Shown here: in pieces, positions 1 through 8,849 of the stretch
Layout: each line of letters starts with the position of its first letter
Numbering within the stretch: the first letter of the stretch is position 1
Source of the DNA: Fonticula-like sp. SCN 57-25
Lineage: Eukaryota > Nucleariida > Rotosphaerida
Length of the DNA stretch: 62,173 bases
Reading direction: 5' to 3'
Assembly: GCA_001724245.1 (NCBI GenBank)
Contig: MEDX01000008.1
Coordinates: 1 to 62,173 of the forward strand
Made by a program: the position numbers and the translations under genes
Notes under the pieces: model-generated
What the model saw: only the letters and a program-made list of their open reading frames with translations
Databases searched by the model: none
What the model was told of the DNA's origin: nothing

Positions 1-250
1 ATTGATATTCCAGGTACAGCGGGAACTGTGTACATAGGGAAAGAAAAGTGCACAAAAAGAATTCCAAGGGAGACAGAGAGGTTTCTTACCAAGCGAATTT
101 GGTGCTTGAAAAGAGAAGAAAAGGATAAATTGGGCCCCCGTTGAGAGGTAAATTACGACGACGAATTGCTCGCCGAAATATCGCGCTCTTCACAACAAGC
201 CCAATAGTGTCTAGAAGGAAACAAAAGCGAGCAAGAAATATGGCCGCTTT
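1..250. other. Left-edge noncoding stretch
   Basis: No open frame with recognisable protein similarity is visible on either strand. It lies 3' of the V-ATPase subunit e gene and probably holds its 3' UTR and the edge of the next gene outside the window. A-rich tracts are present, but no clear repeat or RNA gene. Confidence 0.5.
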
Positions 251-582
251 TCAGTGGTGAATTCGGTTCCAGCCCGTCCGGGTCGGCTGGATTAGCGGGT
301 TGGCCTGGGCCATGTAGGTGATCGCCCACCTATAAAACAAACAGGTCAATGGCAAGGAAGGCGAGTAAAGATGGCACGCACAGTGCGTATAGGCAGACTG
401 CTGTAGTGATGATAATGGTGTGGAGAAGCCTAGAAAATGGAGCATGAATTAGAGGAGCCGTTTCGAGTGAAAGAGCCGGCTACGCACTCCTTTTCGGGAT
501 TGCGCATCACAAGAAGGCAAAGGCCCGCAGTGATGACAGCGACGACAATGAGCACCCAGACAACAGCAATAGCGCTCGCCAT
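251..582 (-). CDS. VMA9: V-type proton ATPase subunit e (Vma9-like), 3 exons
   Basis: This is a small hydrophobic subunit of the membrane Vo sector of the vacuolar proton pump. The start at 582 opens a first transmembrane helix (AVVWVLIVVAVITAGLCLLV) followed by RNPEK. A first intron (GTGCGT...CTAG) leads to a roughly 48-nt middle exon encoding ELLHTIIITTAVCLYAL. A second intron (GTGCGT...TATAG) leads to WAITYMAQANPLIQPTR, which aligns with the yeast Vma9 motif MWAITFLCQLHPLVAPRR. The spliced product is 73 residues, the length of the yeast protein, with two helices. No single frame covers it, so an ORF-only scan would miss it. It is divergent from the complex I gene at 828, with 245 bp between the starts. 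Confidence 0.88.
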
Positions 583-721
583 GGTTTCAATACGTTATGC
601 AGAGCACAAACTGTGTAAAGCAGGTCAGCAACGGCGTCGATCAGCACGAGGCGACTCGAACGCAGATCACGCACCTTGGCTAGCACAAGCGGAAGGCAAA
701 GACCAGAACCAGTTACGGTTG

Positions 722-729
722 TGACGTCA
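722..729. promoter_or_regulatory. TGACGTCA (CRE-like palindrome)
   Basis: A perfect ATF/CREB-type bZIP palindrome, followed 2 nt later by a second half site (GATGACGT). It lies in the 245-bp region between the V-ATPase subunit e and NDUFB8-like starts, so it could serve either gene. Function is inferred from motif and position only. Confidence 0.4.
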
Positions 730-827
730 CCGATGACGTTGCGACCGATCGCGATTCTTACCAGCTCAATCCTTTTCCGGCATCCTCACGTTTGATCTGT
801 TCGGTTCACAACGAGGGCTGAGGAAAA

Positions 828-1365
828 ATGCAGCGGTCGTTGATGCGCGCCGGTGGCCTTCTCCGCTCGTCGGCCCGGGCTAACAATACCGTGCGCCGTA
901 ACTTGAACGCCGGTGACCGCCAGATTGGCGATTATCCGAACCTTCCGTGGGAGTCGGCGCAGAAGCGCGACCCTTTCAAGTACACGGACAAGCAGGACCG
1001 CCGCAACTACAACCAGACGGTACGCGCGAGCCTCGCTGCCGTCGTCTAGGATTGACCAACACTTTCTTTTCTTTTAGCTTCACGAGCAGGACGAAGTGCT
1101 TGGTGTTTGGGTGTACGACTATGACAACTACATCACGAAAGAGCGTGCCCTCGCCCTCTTGACAGGGATGTTTGCCGGCCTCGCTGGTCTCGGCTACCTG
1201 GCCAAGCAGTTCAACTCGCCCGCTCGCAACCCCGCCGTGCGCTCGTTTAATTTTTTTTATTGCGTATACTTACAGGCGTTGCTCGATTTACAGGGCCCCC
1301 GCGAATTCCCTTTCAATAATCTCGAGGAGGCTCGTGGCGGTTACCCTCTGCCCACGAAGGAGTAA
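828..1365 (+). CDS. NDUFB8: NADH dehydrogenase (complex I) NDUFB8-like accessory subunit
   Basis: A mitochondrial inner-membrane complex I subunit. Exon 1 (828-1019) has a basic, Arg/Ser-rich start typical of a mitochondrial presequence, then YPNLPW and DPFKYTDKQDRRNYNQT. An intron with donor GTACGC and acceptor TTTTAG gives exon 2 from 1078, LHEQDEVLGVW. This LHE(Q/E)DEVL signature is characteristic of NDUFB8/ASHI. A single transmembrane segment follows (ALALLTGMFAGLAGLGYLA), then a tail ending PFNNLEEARGGYPLPTKE, which matches the family C terminus. A further 39- or 57-nt intron from about 1229 is likely: both lengths are multiples of three, so the frame stays open and splicing cannot be decided from frame alone. 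Confidence 0.85.
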
Positions 1366-1493
1366 TCGTTTTCGCCCTTTTTTCTTTCATTAAACTTTCC
1401 CCGCTATGCCGGTTCTTATGTGTATTGAACGAATGAATTTTCACTGTAAACGCAGTAGCTTTTCTTTTTCCTTCTTTGTTATATGTGACATAT

Positions 1494-4400
1494 TTACATG
1501 TTCATTGAGGCCGAGCGCGACAACCCGGCGCTTGGAAGCCCGCTTGTACTAGGGATCGTCCAGTTGTGCGCCCGACCGTACTCGTAGATTTCCTCCAGCT
1601 TGCTCTGGAAGGTCCCCTGCTCGATGAGCTCCTGGTACCGCCGGTACACCGCGAGTGCCGTGCGGGAATCCTCGATACTGTCGTGCGTCTCTGCTTGGAT
1701 GTCCTCGCGGAGCAGATACCAAGCGAGGAAGCGCAGGCCAATTTTCCTGTATGCCCACACGTTAGCAAACACACCCAAAGCGCGCATGCCGCTACGCACC
1801 TGTGGCGGGACATGCGGAACAGATCCACCGTGTCGATAACTTGCCTCCTCGGCACGCGGATATCTGCACACGTTATCAGCAAAGAGGCCCATGCCGCGCG
1901 ACCGTGTCGTACTGATAATGCGAAAGTCCTGCTGCAAGCCGTGTCCGATAAACACGCAGCCCGCATCCACGAGGGCACGAAGCTTGTAGTAGCCGAGCTT
2001 GAGGTTGGTGACGTGGTGGCGCGACACGGCCGGGTCGAGGTCGCCCGGCTCGATGCCCGAAAACTTGGTCAAGTAGTCGAGCACGGGCTCGGTGTTGGCG
2101 ATGTAGTCGTCGATGAAGGCGAGGCCCTCCTTGGGCCCGTTGCCGCGCACCACCGAGACGCGCGCCAGGCACGAGCGGCTCGGCTTGATAAGCGACCGCG
2201 TGCCGTCTGACCGGATCTCCGACTCCTCCTCGCGAACAGACACAAACTCGGCGTCCAGCGCGCAGAGGTAGTTCTTGCCGAGAGGCAGCTCGGACGGGTC
2301 CAAAAAGTCGGCGTGCTTGTGGCACTTGTTGGCGGGGACGAGCGTCTTGTCGCGGAGCAGGAACCGCTCGTCCACGATGAAGGGAAGCTTGGAGTAGTCC
2401 ACAAGCGTGTCGAGGTCCTCGCGGACATACGTGGCGACAGCGGGTACCTTCCAGCTGGCGGCAGAGTACACCTTCTGCTCCTGAACGGGCGTCACCAAAA
2501 AGTCGTTAAACAGGTACCACTGGTTGCGGTCCGCCTCCGCCGTCCCGCAGCGCAGGTGGTACTCGAGGGGAACTAACACAGATACGCGTCAGCAGCGCTA
2601 CAATGTGAACGGGGGGCGCACCGTGGATGTGGGCAATCAAATGGTGGTTGTCGCGGTTGTTGGCGACCTGGAACACGTTGGACTGCAAGCACGCCGGGTC
2701 AGTGAAACAGCGAGCAGGCAAAAGGCGGGAGGCGCACGGCAAGGCTAAACTTGATCGGCGGAGAAGTGCAATTCTCAGGGGGTGAGGCAGGGTTGACAAT
2801 CTGCGCCCCGTCCACCTCGTAAATCGTGAGCCTGGCGAGCCACATCACGTTAGCATCTCTCAGAGGCATAAAGAGAGAAAGTGCGTACGAATCAGGCAGG
2901 AACGGCTGCGCCTTTTCGTTCTGCTCCTGCTCGTAGGCCGCGTTCTCGCGGATGTTGCCGCAGTTCACGACCATCACCTTGGGGAGCGAGAGCGCGCTCC
3001 TCGTCTGCACCGTGTGCTGGTAGTGATTGCACTTTGAGCACCACGCCTTGGTCAGCGTCGTCCGGTTGAGGCCGAGCTCGAGAAGCCCGGTGAACGAGCG
3101 GCGAGGGCTGGACGAGGTCGTCGTGTCCGTGTTTGTCGGCAGGTCAACAACGAGAGGGCTGGTCTCGCGGCGCGACTCGGTGCCGCACACCTGGCACTTG
3201 TCCGTCACCGACACGGACGTTGCAAAGAGCTCTGAAAAGGGCTTCGACGGCAGCGGCTGCGGGAAGAGGAAGGAGCCGGCCGACTCGCTCTCATCGTCGG
3301 TCGAGCCCTGCGTCTCGAGGTGCAGCTCGTCCAAAAGAAATCTCAAAAAGGACTGGATAAGCATGTTGTAGTTGTACGTGGCCTGCGGCGACACGTCATC
3401 CGATTCGAGCAACCCCAGCGCCCCGGCTTGTGGAAACTGCGAGAACGCGCGCAAAAAGTTGCTGGCGTGGCAGTTGTGTCCGCTCGAATCGTCGAGCATG
3501 CGGAAGAGGAAGCCGAGCTCGCACGCCAGACAGTACTCGCGCGTATGGACAATCGACATGTGCGCAATAAGGATGCGTCGCACAGGCGGCAGGTAGTACA
3601 GCATCTGAAGAATGGAATTGCAATACGCGTTGGTAATGTGCGTCTCCAGACCGCCCAGCTGCGTTTGGTTGTAGAACCTATGCCAGCGTAAGTTCCCCGT
3701 TCACACACGCGCAGTGCACATACCCGAAATCAAAGTCCTCCACGCCCAGCTTGCTGTACATAATCTCGACGCGGCGGTAGTGCTTGGGGACGGTCTGCTT
3801 TGCCGGGGTCGCCGTGAGGGCCGACTCTTGCAGCTCGGACGACGGCTCCGAGGTGCCGTCGCGCTCCTGCTGCGAGCGGAACTTTGGACGCTCGGCATCG
3901 GCCGCGGCGGACGCCTTCTTGGTCACCTGGTTGGGCTTGAGCTTTAGAATGTTTGGCGCGTAGCCAACAAAGTCCATCTTCTTGGCCGCCTGAAGGATCT
4001 CGGGCTCCACCTGGACGGGCTTTTCGCCCACCGCAAACACCATGTTCTGCGGCCACGCCGAAAGCAGCAGCTCGGTGTAGTGTGGGGTACCGATGATGTT
4101 GAGCGGCGTCGAGTCGTCCATCGGGATCGCGGGCATGAGCGGAGGCGAGGGGAGCGGCGGCGGGTCGTCGCCATACTGCGTGGCGCGCGCCTCGTCATTG
4201 TTGGTCCACTGGTGTACATAGCCGTGCGCATCGGTGAAAAGCATCATTTCGCCCGACGGCGACACGTCCATCGACGTGATGAACCCGCCCTGCGACTCGA
4301 CCTGGTAGAGGGTGAGCGGCGGCACAGACTTCGTCACATCAAAGAGCTGCATGGTGCCCATCTGGGAGGCGACGACGAGCGTAGAGGTAAAGCGCGGGTG

Positions 4401-5151
4401 GAACTTTAGGAGGAAAGGCCCGGCGGGGAACTGCGCGGGGGCGAGCGGGCGGAACATGCGCATGTCGTACATCTTGACATAGGGGTCGGGGATGTACGCA
4501 TTGCCGCGCTGCGAGTAGCCGCACGTAGCAAGGTAGTAGCCCGTCACGTCAATGTCGGAAAGGCCCGCTGTGTGGGCCGTCAAGCGGTGCTCGATATCAA
4601 AGGAGCGCGGGTCACGGAACAGGACCTCGCCCGACGGCGCTCCGCAGACGACCAGCCGCGAGCGGCGCAGGACAGCAGTGTGCGATTCCGTTTCAATCTC
4701 CTTGATGACCTTTCCGCGCTCCGTATCGACAATGAGCATCTTATTCTGCAGACCGGCAAGAAGGTACTTGTTCTGGCCAGAGTCGATCGCGCACTGCAGC
4801 TGCTCCATGGCGGGCGTCGTCAGGCGCAGCCGCGGAACGCCGTTGCGCGTCGTGAGGCCGACGCCTCCTTCGGCGACGGTAAACACGCCCGCGGGATCTG
4901 GAACAATTTGGCGAATAGACGTCATGTGGGCTCTGAAAGACGTGTATCGCGAGCACGATGCGGCCGTATAGGAAGTCACATTACCCTAGACCGGCACGTT
5001 AGCGGTGACGAGCTCAATCTGTACGCTAATCAAGCCATACCTGCTCATTTCCGGTCCAGAACACTTCTGTCCGCAAGTCGAACGATGAAGCTGTCATTGG
5101 AAATGCATTGTCTAGGTCGCTGACCGCAGCCCACTCCATCCAGTCATCCAT
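1494..5151 (-). CDS. PAN2: PAN2, catalytic subunit of the Pan2-Pan3 poly(A) deadenylase
   Basis: Trims poly(A) tails in the cytoplasm together with Pan3. The start at 5151 gives MDDWMEWAAVSDLDN, then FWTGNEQ. After an intron the text continues GNVTSYTAAS...RYTSFRAH, the conserved PAN2 N terminus. An N-terminal WD40 region (about residues 30-330) is followed by the pseudo-ubiquitin-hydrolase domain (NAYCNSILQMLYYLPPVR, EYCLACELGFLFRML). The C-terminal DEDDh exonuclease shows LDAEFVSV (acidic pair), FIGHGLQQDF (third Asp) and HDSIEDSRTAL (His and last Asp), so all catalytic residues are present. Two introns interrupt the exonuclease domain and restore the frame for RRQVIDTVDLFRMSR. Predicted length is about 1,050-1,100 residues, within the family range. 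The promoter carries three copies of CAGTTTGCA. Confidence 0.93.
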
Positions 5152-5481
5152 GACGGCGGCTCAACGACGCAGGACCACTGCACCGAACGTAACTGACACA
5201 CAATGCAAACTGGAGCTCAGTTTGCAATCCATCGATGCAAACTGCCAACATCGCTTAGGAAGTGGCGCTGCGCCTTTGTTGTGTGGGATTACTTTTCCCA
5301 ATATATTTCAGCAGTCAACTTTCGGAACATGCTACATTGCCTGGCTAGGATACAACAACAACAATGGCTACAATGCTTTGGTACTAGCCTGTACGCAAAT
5401 CAAAATATTTCGCACACACATATCGAAGCATCATAGTACTATGATAAAAATGAATTATGTATGCGTCTAGCGGTAGTATTT
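5152..5481. other. Intergenic region upstream of PAN2 with an inverted repeat
   Basis: 330 bp between the PAN2 start and the stop of the rhomboid-like gene, which is transcribed in the same direction. The right half is AT-rich and resembles a 3' UTR. The left part holds the repeated 9-mer described separately. No supported protein is seen; an open frame across 5108-5470 on the plus strand overlaps the PAN2 start and has no recognisable motif. Confidence 0.5.
5204..5244 (-). promoter_or_regulatory. Three copies of CAGTTTGCA, two forming an inverted repeat
   Basis: On the plus strand TGCAAACTG occurs at 5204-5212, its exact complement CAGTTTGCA at 5218-5226 (9-bp arms, 5-nt spacer), and TGCAAACTG again at 5236-5244. 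They sit 53-93 bp upstream of the PAN2 start codon. The same 9-mer occurs in the sense orientation upstream of the CstF50 and POLD4 genes. Proposed as a transcription-factor site; the factor is unknown. Confidence 0.45.
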
Positions 5482-6413
5482 TCACCGACGGGGCGGCGGC
5501 GCTTGACCAGCGGTCACTTCCGATGCGAGCCGAATCGGAGGCGGCGGCGATGAAATCAGCGGCAGCACGTACTACGACAGCAAAAGTGAGAGCCCATACT
5601 GTGAGCCACGAAACGCACCTTGGCGGCCGGGGCAGACAAGAACGCGGGAAAGCGCCACCTTTGTAGTGACCCCACGGAGCGGTAGATGAGCCCTGCGGCG
5701 ATGCCCGACATGGCGGGCACGACGGCGAGGAAGCCGTCTTTTCCTGCCAGCACACACTGCAAGGCAAACAAGTAAAGTACGCTTTTGTACGAAACGCGCA
5801 GGCCAAACATGTTGAGCGTGGACGTGATAGGAACGTCCTGTGCATACTGCAGCAGCATGGCAAACACAAGCCCGTACCTATTCACATAAAGTTAGCGCCG
5901 ACAAATCATGGGGTGATCAGCGTACGGGCCGGGCGACAGGCGCATCGTGGGATTCCACAGCGCAAGGACACCAAATTGAATGAGAGTAGAAAGGGAAAAT
6001 GTAATAAATACATACGCCTACCCGACGCGCGCAATGTTAGACCTCAATCTGTCACAGGGACACGGGCGCACCGCAAACTTTCCGGTTCCAAACCTCCGCT
6101 CAATTAGGCGAAGCTGGTAAAGAAGAATTGCACCGAAAAACGCCTCTGCTGACGTCTGAAAGTAAAAGTGGTGCGTAATTAGCCGCCATATCTGGCCTTC
6201 AGGGATAATCTGCGGCTGCAGCACTAGGTGGAATAGGTGGCCTCGCTCGAGGAGGTGAACGACAAGGGACGAGAGTGCAACTCCAAAGAAGATGCCTCGC
6301 AAAATGGGCGCCTTATCTACAATAACAAAGTCAGATAACTGCACGCCATACACCCACGCGAGCAAAGCGCTCTAGCCACTCTGCGTACAGAAGCCCGTCG
6401 GTCCGGCCTCCAT
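5482..6413 (-). CDS. Rhomboid-like ER membrane protein, Dsc2/UBAC2-type
   Basis: A multi-pass membrane protein of the rhomboid pseudoprotease group that includes UBAC2 and the fungal Dsc2 subunit of the Golgi/ER Dsc ubiquitin ligase. The start at 6413 gives MEAGPTGFY. The intron skips to the acceptor ATTGTAG, giving KAPILRGIFFGVALSSLVV. Family hallmarks are IWRLITHHFYFQTSAEAFFG and LLYQLRLIERRFGTGKF, then YVFITFSLSTLIQFGVLAL, GLVFAMLLQYAQDVP and a final helix pair. After the last intron it ends with a Pro-rich tail (SSPPPPIRL) and a stop at 5482. I see no C-terminal UBA domain, which UBAC2 has, so this may be a short form. The start is 64 bp from the divergent gene at 6478. Confidence 0.72.
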
Positions 6414-6477
6414 CTTGGCCCGGCAACAACACACGTAGCAATCGGTGATCGGTCAGCCGCAATGCGCAGTCAGCATT

Positions 6478-6785
6478 ATGTCGACCGCGACATCATGGCT
6501 TAGCAGCAAGCGGCTTGTGCCGCTGGCGGCCGTAATTGTTCCCGTGGGTTTCTTTGCCGGCTTAATGGGGCGAATTGTACGGGACGCCTATAGAGAGGAC
6601 GAGCTGCATTACGAGAAGGAGGCGGCGCGAGAGAAGATGTGGACGTGCGTAAATTCTCTTTCGCTTAGGCGCATGCTAACGATGGCTGCAGTGTGGACGC
6701 CGACCAGAGCGACGAAAGCAAGGGCGGGCTGCAGGACAGTTTGGGCGGTTCTGAGCTGCTCACAAAATCATCGGGATCGCATTGA
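6478..6785 (+). CDS. Small single-pass membrane protein, unrecognised
   Basis: The start at 6478 encodes about 55 residues with one strongly hydrophobic helix (LVPLAAVIVPVGFFAGLMG), then a charged stretch (REDELHYEKEAAREKMW). An intron (GTGCGTAAAT...GCTGCAG) joins a polar tail, VDADQSDESKGGLQ, ending SSGSH. The spliced product is about 86 residues. A short hydrophobic N terminus without a clear signal cleavage site suggests a tail-in-cytosol or mitochondrial membrane protein, but I cannot name a family. Clean splicing in frame and a position 64 bp from a divergent start support a real gene. Confidence 0.6.
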
Positions 6786-6867
6786 TTCTTGTCTCACTAA
6801 AGTGTATATTGGTTCATTTCGCGACAGAATGTAAAGTACATGAAATAGACTACGTCATACTCGTTCC

Positions 6868-7669
6868 TCACAATTTGGCATTTGCCGAAGTGTTCGCGCG
6901 CGCCTTGCGCATGTTATCCACCGCCGTGTTGTACTCGCCAAACACGCGCTTCCAGTCCGGATCCCTCATCTGGCGCTCGTACATGGCGGCCAACTTTGGG
7001 CTGATGCAAAAGAGGTGAATAGACGAAACGCTACAGAAGGAAGCGGCGTACCGGTTAGCAAGCAGGTCGAGCGAGTGGCGCGCGCGCAGAGGCTCCAGTC
7101 CGGTCATGAGCGACACGACGAGCGCAATGTCTAGAGAAAGACACGGTTGAGAGGATCGATCGAATTGTAAGGGCTCGCACCTGCCAAGGACTGGTCGTTG
7201 CCCGCCGTGAACGGACCAACAAAGCCAGCCTCAATGGCGTCCAGCACACGGTTAACGCCGTTCAGCAGAGGGGAGCCTTGCAGAGCACCGACCTTTGCGC
7301 GGATGAGGTCGTATAGCTGCATCTGAAGGTAAAGGTCGTTCATGCGGACCACCGAGCGGGCGTGCGCGCGGCGGAACGGGTCGGCCGGTAGCAAGCGCCG
7401 CATGACAGGCGACGTAAAGGCGTCCTGGAAAAATTCGTTGATCGCCTCGCTTTCATTGATGACGCTGGTACACTGTGTGAGCGCTATTGTGATGTTGACT
7501 GGCGGGGGACGCACTAGTCCTCAACGTGGAGAGCAGGCACCTTGGACATTGGCGAGAGCGCCTTAAAGTCGCGCGGGGGCGCCTCAATGGTGACGGGAAG
7601 AGCCCGCGAGTAGATGACGTAGCGCACACGCGCGCAGAAAGGCGACAGATCGTTGTTGTAGAGCTTCAT
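6868..7669 (-). CDS. Glutathione S-transferase-like protein with a C-terminal AKL
   Basis: The start at 7669 gives MKLYNNDLSPFCARVRYVI, a thioredoxin-fold N terminus with SPFC in the position of the omega-type catalytic Cys. KVPALHVEDY then joins VINESEAINEFF across an intron, forming the glutathione-binding VPAL and ES/SEAI elements. The helical C-terminal domain follows over three more exons (FVGPFTAGNDQSLADIAL, LLANRPKLAAMYERQM). The last residues are NAKL followed by a stop at 6868; AKL fits the PTS1 consensus, suggesting peroxisomal import. Total length is about 235 residues, normal for the family. Four exons; introns have GTGCG/GTACG donors. Confidence 0.78.
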
Positions 7670-7951
7670 GGCGATGAAGGATGATCGCGCAAGTCGCGTC
7701 AGCAGGAACAAACAACCGACCAAACGTGGCTGGCTGGCCGGTTTTGGGCGCTCCGCTTCAAATTTTTGTTACCAAAAACATTGAATGGTAACCAGGCAAA
7801 AGACGGGCAAGGCAAGCCGACAGGCTGTGAGGGCGGTAAGGGGTTCGATGCTCTTTCGCATGCTGTGTATTATGAAGCGCATACAAAGATGAGGTGAAAC
7901 AAGAAAGACGCATTTTTCAATAGGAAAGCAATAATACAACCGGTATTGTGT

Positions 7952-8451
7952 TTATGACCGGCTCTCAGCGGCCATAATGAGTGTGATGTTCTCACCGCGC
8001 AGCATGATGCGGCCTAGCACCGAAAGGTAAGATCAGGCAACGACAAGGTGATGATGCATACCAATAGAATTCCGCTGCTCCTTCTTTGTGTAAATCTCCA
8101 CCGCCTCGTCAAGAACAACGTTCATGTACTCGTCAAAGCCCTGATATGAAGGCGATTAGAACGATGCGCATAATAGATAAGGGTGAGCGTACCATGATGA
8201 TGCCCTCGATGCGCATATCAAGCTGCTCGAAAAGCCAAATCTGCACGCGCGTTTTCTATAGAAACGTTAGTAAGAGACTATTACGTACAGTCCCATGCGA
8301 GCTTGAAGGTGTACCTGTTGGAAAAGGCGGAAAATAAAGTTCTGCAGGGCAAAACGAGTGTCAGCAGTGGTTCGTCGGGATCGCTAACTGGGGAGCAAAG
8401 ATGGGGACGTACGATCGGCTGGATCATCTGCTTTGACACTCTGCTCGACAT
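7952..8451 (-). CDS. SNRPE: Small nuclear ribonucleoprotein SmE, 5 exons
   Basis: A core Sm-ring protein of spliceosomal snRNPs. Five tiny exons splice in frame: MSSRVSKQMIQPI, NFIFRLFQQ, KTRVQIWLFEQLDMRIEGII, GFDEYMNVVLDEAVEIY followed by TKKEQRNSIG, and RIMLRGENITLIMAAESRS. The Sm1 motif (IEGIIMGFDEYMNVVLDEA) and Sm2 motif (IMLRGENITL) match human SmE nearly residue for residue. The spliced length is about 90 residues, as in the family. Four introns in a gene of about 500 bp is dense even for this genome. The neighbouring divergent gene is JMJD4, 398 bp away. Confidence 0.93.
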
Positions 8452-8849
8452 TCTCAATAAATTCCTATCGCTTTAGCGATTTCTTCAGACGGGAAGAGGG
8501 AGAGGAACACTGCAAGCGTTTCGTGGGTCAGACTACACCGAGGAAAAGTCGCGCGCTGCCGCACCTCGAGGAAAACGTATCAATCGAGAAAAGAAAATTT
8601 GTAAATCTGGTATTATCCAATCAGGGCGCATCTGGAATGGTGACTGGCCAATGGGCGAACAGGCGTCGCTGTGGATGTGATCTGCGCCCTGAAGCAACGG
8701 AACGCGAGAAGGTCATATTACGGCAGATCACTGTCTCTCAGCGTATTGCCATTAGCACAACGATAGTGAAAGTGATCGCTCTGCGGTTCCCGTCACCACC
8801 AATACTGATTGCCGTCGACACTTGTTCACTCATATCCACGTGGACACGA
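8452..8849. promoter_or_regulatory. Divergent promoter SmE / JMJD4 with CCAAT boxes
   Basis: 398 bp between start codons. It contains CCAATCAG at 8617-8624 and a second CCAAT at 8648-8652, the binding motif of the HAP/NF-Y complex. The JMJD4 frame stays open through this region, but the CCAAT boxes and absence of recognisable protein argue that it is noncoding. Confidence 0.45.

Noticed and set aside
8433-8849. N-terminal extension of JMJD4 in the same open frame
   Set aside because: Contains two CCAAT boxes, overlaps the first exon of SmE on the other strand, and encodes no recognisable sequence.
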